The notes beneath the pieces are model-generated. The model had not been told where the DNA came from and searched no databases. It was given only the letters and a program-made list of their open reading frames with translations. From Ophiostoma sp. CBS 140.51 (Eukaryota > Ascomycota > Sordariomycetes > Ophiostomatales > Ophiostomataceae): a stretch of 27,537 nucleotides of DNA. The stretch is taken from assembly GCA_029298735.1 (NCBI GenBank), contig JANSLP010000395.1, forward strand, positions 1-27,537, in the 5' to 3' direction. The first letter of the stretch is position 1. Every line of letters begins with the position of its first letter. This document shows positions 1-10,340 of this stretch, piece after piece. A program made the translations under genes and the position numbers.

Positions 1-198
1 TGATAGACGAGTGAAACCGACGGCTCTAAACAGAGGATGTGACGATAAACAATAAGACAAACGTTGTGCAAACAAGGTAAAATAATGATGCAAAAAAAGA
101 AATGCAAAAAAGGAAATGCTCATAATCAGCCGCAAACTCTAACCAGATATATCGGTTCCGTCGCTTTACAAATTGCTTGTTCTAACTCCACAAACTCC
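1..198. other. 3' flank of the type III polyketide synthase gene
   Basis: This is non-coding sequence downstream of the minus-strand stop codon at 199-201. It is AT-rich, with A-runs around 90-120, as expected for the 3' UTR and terminator of the polyketide synthase gene. No canonical AATAAA was found on the minus strand here. Confidence 0.5.
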
Positions 199-1678
199 TT
201 AATCCAGTTCTAGGTTGTTCACCTGGGAGGTGATGAATTGTTCCGCTTGGGTTTCTTGACCTGGGGTGACTGTGTTTGATGCTGTAGTCGAGGGCACGGT
301 CGTCTTCTCGTGAACTGCTGGAATGGTTGTCGTTGTTTCTGCCTCCGGAACAGCGGTTGTTGTCGTCGTCTTCGCCTCCCCAGTAATGTCACCAGCCTCA
401 CTACGGCTCGCCTCGCTCTCCGTCTCGGGCGGAGTGTCGATGCCGGTAGCACGCATGTTCCGTTTCAAGATACACGACTCGACGGTGATACCAGGTCCAA
501 AGGCACAGCCAATAATGTACTCCTTTGGCGCGCCTCCAGGGGCGATAGCGTCCATGTCCTTGTCGCGTAGGCGGTCGAGGACACTGAAAATGGTGGCGGA
601 GCTCGAGTTGCCGTGGTTCATGTAGGTATCGTAGCTGGCACGCATGTGTTCGGGCGAGATGCCCATGGCACGTTCGGCGCCCGTAAGAATGGTGGCACCG
701 CCCGGGTGCATGGCCCAGTCAAAGTCGGCGGCGGACTGGTATGCAGGGGGAAGTTCCGGTACGGACGCCACAAGGTCCGTGAAGGTGGGCTGCAGGACAG
801 AGGAGGCCATCTTGGGCACACGAGGCGACAACACAACCTTCCAGCCCACGGGGTCGACGTCGAAACCCAGATCCTCCTCTGTGTCCGGGATCATGCGGTG
901 GTCCCAGCCCAACAATTCGTAGATGGGCTCGGCAGACTCGCCGATGCCGTTGCTGAGGACGACGGCGCTGCCACAGTCCGAAAACAAGGCAACGCCGATG
1001 CGGGTCTCTTGCAGCTCGTTGATGCTGTCGAGCTCGCTGCGGACCATCATGGTACTGAGCTCGAGGGTAACAACCAAAATGCGGGCAGGCTTGCCACGCA
1101 TGGTGTGGCCAAGTGCCAAATTGGCGGCTGTGCGCAGGCCGGCAAGGCCACCACTGCAGCCGATACCATGCAGCAGGACCTTTTCGACCTGTTGTTTGAT
1201 GCCGAGGCCTTTGACGACAAAGTGGTCAAAGCCTGGGTTAGCACTGTTGGTGCAGGTGTTGGCGACAACATGGGTGATTTGGGAGAGATCGATGCGGGCC
1301 TCGGCAATGGCCTTTTGGGCGGCCTGGACGGCCAAAGGCACGCCCTCCTGGAAGAAGATGTCGTTGAGCTCCTTGATGGTTGGTGGCTTTTCCTGGTTGA
1401 CGAGTGGGTGGTCGGGAGTGCCAATGGACGAGCGCGCCTCAATGCCAGTATACTGGTTGATAGCCAGGACCTTGCTCATTCTGGAGAGAAGGGATCCATT
1501 AGATAAAATGTTCAAAATATATGGCTGGGAATGTGAAGTGAACTCACGCTGGCGATTCTGGGTAGAAACGTTTGCTCAATGTCTCAAGGGAGTCGGCCGT
1601 GAGTGTGTATGGTGGGTATTGGCGGCCAACTCCGATAATAGAGAGGCCCAGGCTGTTGAATGTGTTCGGTGCGGCCAT
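199..1678 (-). CDS. Type III polyketide synthase (chalcone synthase-like, fungal alkylresorcylic acid synthase type)
   Basis: This enzyme of the thiolase fold probably extends a fatty-acyl-CoA starter with malonyl-CoA to make alkylresorcylic acids or alkylresorcinols. There are two exons, 1548-1678 and 199-1480, with a 67-bp intron (GTGAGT...CTCCAG) at 1481-1547, giving 470 aa. The ATG at 1678 lies in a good context (CACAATGGCC) and restores the N-terminal stretch (residues 1-44) that the long exon-2 frame lacks. The catalytic triad is visible: Cys152 in GIGCSGG, His302 in AMHPGG and Asn335 in HGNSSSATI. The order and spacing match, as I recall them, the Neurospora 2'-oxoalkylresorcylic acid synthase (Cys152, His305, Asn338). 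The synthase fold ends near residue 385. A Thr/Glu/Ala-rich tail of about 80 residues with two runs of four or more Thr follows; it is unlikely to be catalytic. Starter and chain length cannot be read from the sequence. No other pathway genes are adjacent. Confidence 0.93.
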
Positions 1679-4389
1679 TGTGACGGTTGAGAGTATTTTT
1701 GAGATCGTGAGCCCTTTGAGTAATTGCCACTTGCCGGCGCGTGTAAACTGGGACGGATTGGCGATACTAGGCGAAAGTCTAAATCAACAAATGGGTTAAA
1801 CGTGAGCACGCGAGTCTATTGCGGTGGGTATCTTATGAGTGCAGTGTGTGGATTGCAATGGCTGGGTGAAAGAGTGAAGGCGGTCGGTGGTGTGTAAATG
1901 AGAGTTGGAGACAGAATGTTGAGAAAAAGAGAACAAAGCGTTGAGAGGTGAGAGCCTCCCCGTTAAAAGGTAAGATATGTGAATGGGAGGCGATAGGGCA
2001 GGAAGGAGCGATCAATTGTGTACTTTCCCTCCGTACGGAGCATCTTGTGGAGGATAGTACGCGGGTAGGGCAGCAGGAGTAAAAAAAGGGAAGGTGCGAG
2101 GGAAAACAGTTATCCACATCGACGAATTGACCAATGAACAGTCGATTGGCGAGTCGTAGCAACAGCCAAGAGAAAAGGTGGACGTCATGATGTGCCTGAC
2201 CACAGTGTCCTAGCTTTGATCGGGACAGCTGTCAGCCGGTAGCTGTGCTGGAACAATTACCCCTCGTGTTATTGGGGAAGAAGAAGAGGCAAATGTGGGA
2301 GACAGCGAGAGAGTAACCACACGGCAAATTGAGAGGAGTGAAGGATCGGGAAGGAGCTCTGGGTGACATTGTGAGGGTAAGGGCAGGTGCGATGGGCACA
2401 ACTGCATCGTGCCTTCTCAATGGGTGGACGGGGGCCTAAACAGATAATGCAAAGGAGGGAGAATGTGAACTCGTATCTTACCTGATTGTGTACTGGAAAG
2501 TGCGAAGGAGAGCGGATGCAAGGCGTGAGAAGTGCTGCAGGACGTCAGCAGCTAGATAAAAGACTAGGGAACAGCGTAAATGGCGTAGATGGCACAGAAC
2601 GGCACTGAGGAGAACGAAAGAACTGCGACGGGCAGGAAGAAGAGCCGTGTCTAGGCCAACGATAGGGAAATAAAGTTTCGCCAAGAAACAAAGCGAGAGA
2701 AAAGGGCCCGAAAGCCGGGACTGGTGCTGGAGAAGGCGGCTGTGGAAAATACTAGAAGGGCTATAGAATAAACTTACAGTTGAGAGACGGAAGAAAGAAA
2801 GGTAAGCAAGAGGCACAGGAAGGTGCAGAGGTTGGGGAGAGCGGAGAATATCGTGGTTGCGAAGGAGCTACACCGAGATCGAGTGGCGCCTGAATGCGGA
2901 GTTGAACCGAGATCTGAGCTGTGAGATAACGAATTGAGACGGCGGAGAAGCTGTCCTTTTGTTTCGATAATCGAGAATATAAGAGAGAAGAAGGCAGAAG
3001 CAAACGGGTGACGCAGCGAGGTTTTGGAGACGGACGAAGAGATAATAGAACAAATGAAAAGAAATACGACGTTGAGAGAGATAGAGGTAGATAAAAGACA
3101 GACTTGATAAAAAAAGAGGCTGAGGATGTCCAAACACTGCTGTTTCGAACCGCGGCCGCTGAAACAAGTGTATGATCTCCCCTGTCCCTTTTTGTACCTT
3201 TTCAGACGTTGCAGCAATCTAGGCCAAGAGCTTCGAGGCTTGCTGTCTCGGCGTGTTCCATTCTGCCATTTTTTTTTTGCAATCGAATGTGATCAATTGG
3301 TGTCAAATTCGTCACGACTGCTGACGGGGCCGAGGTACGACTCTTGTCCGTGTTGACACTACTGCAACTAACAAGACAAAGCTGCAAATCAAAATAATAA
3401 GAAATGTTGGGTTGGGGCAAATCCGACGACACGGCGAAACTACGCCCGAGCTGCATCACGAGACGAGCCGACGAGGCAGCATATTAGCTACATGTGCTTG
3501 GATGCATTGTGGTTGTATCCGGGGCCTCAATCGAGGGTCGTCTCGAGCTGAAGAGGCATGGTGCTGCAGAACGAGACGAGATGACGCAACATGCGAGGGT
3601 GAGATGTGAGAGATGCTTTGCCAAAATGGAGTCGAATTGAGGCGGTGCATTTTTCTCTCGGGCCATGCTTTTGCTCTTGCCTTCTTTTTCCTCTTCTTGG
3701 TACCTTCCTCGGGGCACGACTTTGGCTAGCCAGGCTCGCTTCATGCCCCGGCTGCCGTCCTCGGCAGGTGCGATGAAGGGGGGCACACGGCAAATGGAGC
3801 ACGGAATTGGCCCGGGTCGGTGAAATATGGTGTACCGTGCTGTCGGTGCAACTAGTCGGGAGCTTATGGTTGGAAGGCAGTGATAGACAGTGGGGGCTGC
3901 ACAAAAAGCCAAAGGGTCCAGCACTAATAAAGTGGTGGGATGAAAGGGACGTCCTTTCTTTTTAAAAACAGAAAAAACATGGAAAATCAACAGGGCAAGA
4001 TAGCAAATAAGACTAGGTGCAAAAACACTAGACGATCATTACCAAGTTCTCGACACGAATAAAAGAAGATCTATGAATCCATTGCCATTAATAGTGAGGG
4101 TATTTACAGTTTACAAGTACAGCATAAAAGTAACAAAACGGCAAACGGCTAGCCAATGCCAGCGAGTCAAGAAATGATGAAAAGAAGGAAGAAGAAAAAA
4201 ACAGAGAAACGCAAGAATAAAAAGGTCCAACAGGTTAAAATAAAACAACACGTGCAAAATCAAAACAACGGAACGCCATGCTGCCAGCCAGAATCAAAAT
4301 GAGCATTGTCCCAAGCAACTCCCCAGTATTATTCGTGTCGGAGAACCGTCTGCCTTCTTTCTCAACCTGGTGGATATTGCTTGCGCCTC
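1679..4389. promoter_or_regulatory. 2.7-kb gene-free stretch: leader/promoter of the polyketide synthase and 3' region of the acetyltransferase
   Basis: No supported gene was found. Open frames here (up to about 170 codons, both strands) have low-complexity Ser/Phe/Arg composition, no family resemblance and no good start context. From roughly 1850 to 3110 the plus strand is strongly purine-rich, so the minus strand is a long pyrimidine tract, typical of fungal promoters and 5' leaders and fitting the minus-strand polyketide synthase. From about 3950 to 4390 the sequence is A-rich and probably contains the 3' UTR of the upstream minus-strand acetyltransferase gene. Confidence 0.5.
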
Positions 4390-7300
4390 TCACGCATTGC
4401 CAGCATCCACCATCACCGTGTCAGCATCGCCGCCCTTAATCTTGCCCAGACGGGGCGATGAACGGCCTCTGGTCCCGGAAGCGAGGACTGCACCGTTGAC
4501 TCCGCCACGTTTGTCCGTTAGCCGAGATGGTAGAGTCGGCGTGTGCACCTGCACCGTATCTACCACGGCATGGTCATCGTCTTCGCCTTCGGCATCAGCT
4601 TCATCGTCGTGGTTGTCGGTGGCGGTGGGCTTGCGGGACGGCGTAATGGGTTGGTGTTGCTCGTCATCGCCTGCTTCCTCGTCTTCGTGCACATCAGGCT
4701 TGCCCTCGTCCTTGTAGTCGCCGTTGATTGCGTCGCCTGAACCCGCCTTATGGGACTCGCCCGCCGCAATCTTTTTGGCCAACCACGCCGGCGGCAGACC
4801 CGGGCCACTTTCAGCATTACCATAGTCGCTCTTCTTAGTGCCTTTAGGCCAGCGGCCTGGTCCACGGCCCGTGCCGCCTGACTTCTTCTTGTTGGACGAG
4901 CCGGGCGCCTTCTTGGGCCGCGATACGCTGACAACGGCTCGACGGACGTGGCCAGTGCTATGGCGACTCCGAGCGCGGTTGCCGATTCCGGTGCGTGCTC
5001 CTGGTGGCCGCCCAATCGGGGCCCGTGGATAGCTATTCAAACGGCGCGCAGAGACCGGCGGGAACACCACAAAGCGCGTTGTTGGGATAGAGCTGTAGGC
5101 GGATGCCCAATCGCCATCATCGTTGCCGTTCTGCTTCTGAGTACCGTTGGCTGTGTCGGCGATGGATGGGGCAGCAGTGTGGTTTTGGTGGGTAGCCACC
5201 CCGTTGATAGCAGAGGTGGCATGGCCCTTGTTCTCCTCCTCGTCGTTTTCGTCCTCATCATCATCCTCATCCTCAGACTTGATATCGCTGATGATGTTGG
5301 CGACTGGATGGTCGGCGTCTGCCTCGACAGTCTGGCTTGAAGCAACAACAGATGCTGTGCTTTGGTCGCCGTTGGTCTTGATATCCGCTTCGTTTTTGGC
5401 TTCAGTGACGCCGTCCTTGTCGTTGGGCTCGGTGGACTCAAGAACCATGGCAGTCGTTGCGTCCACTCTGTTGTCTTCTGCCGCGTCTGCACCAGTGGCA
5501 GCATCATTAGTAGTAGCAACACCGTTTGTGAGGCCACCCTGTGTCGAGATGCTGTCGCCGTTGGCGAGGCTGGCCACAAACTGCTCAGCTGCCTTCTGCT
5601 CTTCGTCCTCCTCGCGCGGCGCAATAGCAGTGAGAGCAGGCCCCAGTTCAAAGTTTGTGGCATTACCACGACCCATCACATAGGGTGTCCACGTCAGTGC
5701 CGCCGGGTTGAGCGTCACGTACTTTTTCGCCTCCCATTTGGCCACGTACTCTCGGCAGTAGGTGAGATCGACACGGAAGGCGTAGAGGCCCGTCTGCGGG
5801 TCGCGGACAAGACACCGCAGCCCTTCGAGTGCAGAGATAACGTCGTCGGCTGTCATGCCCGTGTCGTCCGAGATCTGCTTGATCGAGAGACCGAGTTTGG
5901 CGCCCTTGCTTTCCGTCATGGCATCCAACAAGTACCGGCACATGACAAGACGCCAGTAGTTTCTGTATGAGACTAGGCCCATGTCGGACAACGGCTTCTC
6001 TGGCGAGCCCGTCTTCTCCTCGACCCGTGTGAGCAGGTACGAGAAGTCAATCAGCAGATTGCCGTAGCCCTTCCGCTGGTGGATAGGTAGTGTCAAGATA
6101 CAGCTGACGTTGTTTTGGCTGCTGGCCCGCTTCTCCTTGGAGAAATAGCCAACAAAATGGTACCCGAACTCGTCGTACTCGCAAAGCACGTAGAACAAGA
6201 ACGGCTCAACATCGTAGTAAAGTGTCTTGGAGCCCAGGAACAGCTTAGCCAGCAGACACAGGTTCTGGCAGTACACTGGGTTCTTCCGCCCATCCACCTC
6301 AAAGAATGAGATGGACTCATGGCGGTAGATTTCGTCTCCAGGCGGGTGCTTGGCCGGGCACTTGAGCTTGTGCCGCCATGCAACGTAGTCTGAGTTCATG
6401 TACTTGAGGCAGAATTCACAAATGTAGAGCACGCGATTGCGGCTGTACTCTTCGGGGTATGGTGCCGCATACCAAGTATCAATCTCCCACCCGCCAAACT
6501 CGATGCACTCGATCTGGCTGGCAGGGCCGGCTGCCTTCTTTTTCTTCGCTGGTTGTGCTGCTTCGGCCTCGGCTTGCATGACAAGAAGTCGGGCGCGCCA
6601 TTCCTCTTCAGCCTTTTGCTTAGCATCGTCGAATCGCCGCCGGTCGTCGGGCGTGGGGAATGTTTTGGATGTGTCGGCCTCCGCCTCGGTGAGGATTCCA
6701 CCGTACGGTTTGCCCTTTTGCTCGTCTGTCTCTTTGTCGAAGAAGGAGTAAAACGGCTGCGTGTACGCTGTAGTTGATGGCATCACTGGAAGAGCATCGG
6801 TGCCGACCGAGAGCCCCTGTTGCGCAGCTAGCAGTTCGAGTCGCTTCTTTTCTTTCTTGCTTATTCTCGGCGGGGCGGTGCCGCGCTTTGTGTATTTGCG
6901 CTTTTTGACTGTGATTCGGCGCAGGTCTTTAGGCGACACTTTGATCTTGAGAATTAGGCAACCTCGTGTCTTTTTCACGACTGAAACTTGCGACGCGGCA
7001 GGCGGCTTTATCCGCAGGGAGCGGGCCGAACTGGGGACGGGTGCTTTGCGGATATCGGTAAATCCGTCAATGCTGAGATCTTCCGTAACGTTCTTCCGGC
7101 GCTTGCGCAGGGACATGCCGCTGTCGGCACTATCGACAGGCGATGTCCGCCGTTTCCGCAATGAGCGAGGCACGCCATCAGCGGGATCTTCGGGGACTGA
7201 ATCAGCATTTGCTGTGGCACCGCGCAAAGCTGGAGACGATCTTGGCGTGGTGACTTTCAGGGTCGCATGGATGGTTGTAGGCGGCGTCCCGTTAGCGGCT

Positions 7301-8465
7301 TCAGCTCCATCTGTTGGCTGATCGGCGCCACTGCCATCGCCATCCATTGTTTCGCCAGCAGCTTCTGCTGCCTCTTGGCGGCTTTTTTTGACACAATCTG
7401 GGCATCTCCAAGTTTCTGTTATTGTATGTTAGCAAGCCAGAAATGCAAATTACAAACTGCACAACCATATGCGCCCAGCAGAAAATTGGCGGCTTATACT
7501 TACTTCCTTCATAAAGCTCTTCCACGGTACGGTTCTCGTACGCGCATTCCATATGAGCTGAGGTTGTGGGTTAGCCAAAGATCCATTTCTCCCTTACAAC
7601 GCGTGCACCATGTATGGTCAAACTCACCCTCGTTAGAGCATGTCGGGCACTTCCATAGATATGAGTCGTCTTTCCTTGGTTCGTCACCGTAACCTCTCAT
7701 ACAGTATATGCAATCCAAGTGATAGTTGTGCCCTTCGTCGTCCTCTTCTTCTTCGTCATCGGCATGTGCTGCGACTGCACCATCTTGGCTCTCGCCATCT
7801 CCCTCGTCGTCGTCTCCGATCTCTTCCTCCGCCTCCTCCTCTTCATCATCGTCGTCGTCATCGTCGGCATTCTGTGCTTGCTCTTCCCACTCTTCGTCGC
7901 TAGACTCGCTGGCGGCGGCGCTCGCTTCACTATCGTCGTCGTCATCCTCTTCTGTCTCACCAGGCCGAATCTTAACCGCGCCTACACCCTCGGCGTCGCC
8001 GACAGCGTCGTCCTCGGAGGCTTCCTCGTCCTCGTCGTGGTCTCCTTCACTGTCGTCATCTTCACCTTCGGCGTCTTCTTCTCCGTCGTCCTCTTCCTCC
8101 TCGTCGTCACCGTCATTGTGCTTGATCCGCAGGTGCCGTTTTGTTGCCGTAGACGGCAGTACTGTGTCGTCCTCGTCTAACTCGTCGTCGACGTCGTCAG
8201 CCGCACCTTCTGACTCGTAGTCGTCGGCGTCTTCGTGATGGAATTCTTCGTCGTCATCCTCCTCGTCTTCTTCGCTCTCTTCTCCTGTGTACTGTTCGTC
8301 GTCGCCAGCCTCAGCGTCGCTCTTCATGCCGTCCGTAACGCCAAGCTGAGCATTGCGGTCTTGCGTACCAGTGCTCTCATCGTCACCAATGTGCGAAGAA
8401 GCACTCGGTTCAGAGACTGCCGCGCTGTTCTGCAGCTCCTCCTGTATGAGTTGCTCGCTCGCCAT
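4390..8465 (-). CDS. MYST-family histone acetyltransferase with N-terminal PHD finger (Sas3/Mst2/MOZ-like)
   Basis: Probable nuclear lysine acetyltransferase of a NuA3-like complex acting on histone H3. There are three exons, 7628-8465, 7504-7557 and 4390-7415, with introns of 70 bp (7558-7627) and 88 bp (7416-7503), both GT...AG with GCTAAC branch sites; the product is 1305 aa. Residues about 40-245 are very rich in Asp/Glu. A PHD finger spans residues 252-305 with all eight ligands: C252, C255, C273, C276, H281, C284, C302, C305; it is complete only after both introns are removed. The MYST domain covers about 604-870: a C2HC zinc finger (CEFC...H...C, about 629-650), the putative catalytic Cys in NNVSCILTLP, the acetyl-CoA loop QRKGYG, and the SDMGLVSYRNYW signature. 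The long tail holds a second acidic block, a Lys/Arg-rich GRGPGRWPKGTKK segment resembling an AT-hook, and more acidic sequence. Sas3/Mst2 is preferred over Esa1 because there is no chromodomain. The start is the first ATG of the frame (GCCATGGCG). Confidence 0.92.
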
Positions 8466-9416
8466 GGCTAAGGGGGAATCCCTTCACAGCGGATCATCGA
8501 CCGCCCCTTCGCGGTTCGTGTGTGTGCTCAAGGAGCAGAGGGTATGCTGCGCAGTATCGAAAAAAAAAGGTAAATGTGTAAAATGACGCGAAGAGAAAGG
8601 CGTGTTACAGTCTCCGGGTCGCCGTCAGGTTCGCTGGTCGATCAAGCGCCTGCGGTGGCATTGCAGGGGGAGGGCTGTTGGATACAGGAAGGAAAACCCA
8701 AAAGGTATGTTGTGTATACAATGGATGGTAAAAGAGGTAGAAAGGGGTACTGTCGTAGTATCAAATTGTCGAGAGGTGAGGAGATGTTGGTGGCAAATCG
8801 TCGTTGATGCAGGGATGGTAGAAACGTCACACGGTTCGGCCGGTCGGTTTCGCGTTGCGCCGGAGCAGATTGGCGACCAGAAAAGTGCCGAACGCGCGTC
8901 GTTAATGCTGTTTGTAGATGCGGTGGTATTTGTGATGCGAGAAACGCGGTGTTGGTGATAAAGAACGCGTTAACAATGTGTTGCTGGAGGGCAGCAAGAT
9001 GGTTGTTTTGCCTCGCACGATGACCGGTTTCTGCGTGTTCCTCGCTCCTGCCGTTTTGGCGAGCTCCCCCCATTCTCCGCGTCCACCGTGTGCCACCTTG
9101 TTGGCGTTAGTACCTATTACATAATCCATCGCGACTCCTGTCCCCAAATTCCACAGCGTTGGGCGGCAGGTGCCCACTTTTCCAGCTCAGGTCCTTCCCA
9201 GGTCCGTGTTTGTACTGTGTTTTGGCCTAAGGCCGCAACTTTTGGGCCGTTGCGCCAGTGAGAAGCAGGCAATTGATCATTCCCTCTAGCCGAACTTCGA
9301 CGACCAGCGAAACCATCACGACCTCAGGCTTCAGATTCGACGGCCACAACCCCCTTTTCGAACCTACCAACTCAATCGAGAGCCAGCTGCGAGCTTATTC
9401 GTACCTACCATCTACG
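8466..9416. promoter_or_regulatory. Divergent promoter region between the acetyltransferase and complex I subunit genes
   Basis: About 950 bp separate two divergent start codons, and no convincing gene lies between them. The half next to the complex I gene includes a short near-palindrome (GGCCTAAGGCC, near 9226). Transcription starts cannot be placed from sequence alone. Confidence 0.5.
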
Positions 9417-10044
9417 ATGCCCGTTCCCTTCGAGACTCTGATCCCTTACGGGATCATGATTGCCGTAAGCAACCGACTAGATCAGACGACGAAGTTTTCT
9501 TGAAGGCGATGCGGAGGACAATGGAGGGGATATACGAGAACGATATGCTAAGAACGGCTTTTTTCCTTGGCCTTAGATGTTCGGCATTTCTGGTGCCGGT
9601 TTGTCCAAGATCCGCCACATGCAGAACGGCGGCAAGCGGGCGCGGCGGTCGATTGACCAGTGGGATAGAGTGAGTTTGAGCCCGATACCACGACAATTCA
9701 GACAATATGTTGGGACAACGATACTAACTACCCTTGCAGCAAAGTGCGTACTTGCGAAGAAGCCGAAAGGGCCGACCCAGGACACCGATTGCGACCCGAA
9801 TTGCGACTCGAAAGATGATATATATCTCGAAAGGACGAGGACTAACAGCATCTTTTAGTGATGGACCGCGATCGGAGACTTACGGGTCTGTTACGAGGAC
9901 AGTCAGACAACCCATTGGCGCCGCCAGGCTTCGATGTGAACAACCCGTGGAGAGTACGTCAACCTTTTATCCACGTATCTTGTTTTTGTTTGGCATTTAG
10001 GAAGCTAACCAATTTGCCTACAGTTGGAGAAGCGTTTCTCATAA
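9417..10044 (+). CDS. NADH:ubiquinone oxidoreductase small membrane subunit, NDUFA1/MWFE type (complex I)
   Basis: An 86-aa accessory subunit of mitochondrial complex I. There are five exons: 9417-9464, 9577-9669, 9740-9743, 9859-9953 and 10024-10044. The introns are 112, 70, 115 and 70 bp, all GT...AG; the second, third and fourth have clear ACTAAC/GCTAAC branch sites just before the acceptor. The protein begins MPVPFETLIPYGIMIAMFG, a single hydrophobic anchor (about residues 5-25) followed by a basic stretch and the conserved DQWDRQMM...RDRRLTG...NNPWRLEKR body of fungal MWFE homologues. The third exon is only 4 nt (CAAA). It supplies Gln and the first base of the next Met codon; direct joining of exons 2 and 4 gives an immediate TGA stop. 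The total of 261 nt is exactly in phase. Family assignment is from remembered conservation of the fungal 9.5-kDa-class subunit. Confidence 0.88.
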
Positions 10045-10340
10045 AGGAAGCGAAGAGCGATGGTACGAGGAGGCGGAGTATGCATTTGGACGCACAGGAA
10101 TTGTCATGCGGACACGAAGTGCTGTCAGTTCCGGGTGGTGACGCAAAAGCACACCAGGACAGAAGCTTGTATAACCACAATATTCTTGCAATAGAAATGA
10201 ATTGCACCATAAGTACATAAACAACTAAATCTTTTTCATATTTGCGGGATGTCTCAAAGTGTCATTACGTCGTCAAGTCTATATGCTATGGAATATAAAG
10301 GGAAATCTGAAAGAATTAAAGACCGTTAAGAATGCTGGTC
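10045..10340. other. Convergent intergenic region between the complex I subunit and NCS6
   Basis: Two genes end tail to tail 296 bp apart. The sequence is moderately AT-rich, especially 10190-10330, and presumably holds both 3' UTRs. No gene or RNA was recognised. Confidence 0.5.

Noticed and set aside
613..1506. 297-codon open frame on the plus strand opposite the polyketide synthase
   Set aside because: It is antisense to a gene with intact catalytic motifs and arises from that gene's codon bias; its product matches no family.
5147..5683. Ser-rich plus-strand open frames within the acetyltransferase gene, and similar ones at 7719-8220
   Set aside because: They are the reverse strand of Asp/Glu-coding triplets (GAC/GAG read as GTC/CTC and TCG/TCC); low complexity and no independent support.
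7509..8465. Separate 318-aa acidic protein gene upstream of the acetyltransferase
   Set aside because: It has only half a PHD finger; canonical splicing at 7627/7558 and 7503/7416 completes all eight zinc ligands and joins it in phase to the MYST frame.
9734..10000. 88-codon basic open frame reading through intron 3 of the complex I subunit gene
   Set aside because: It abandons the conserved MWFE-type frame; microexon splicing restores the family sequence and stops at the expected length.
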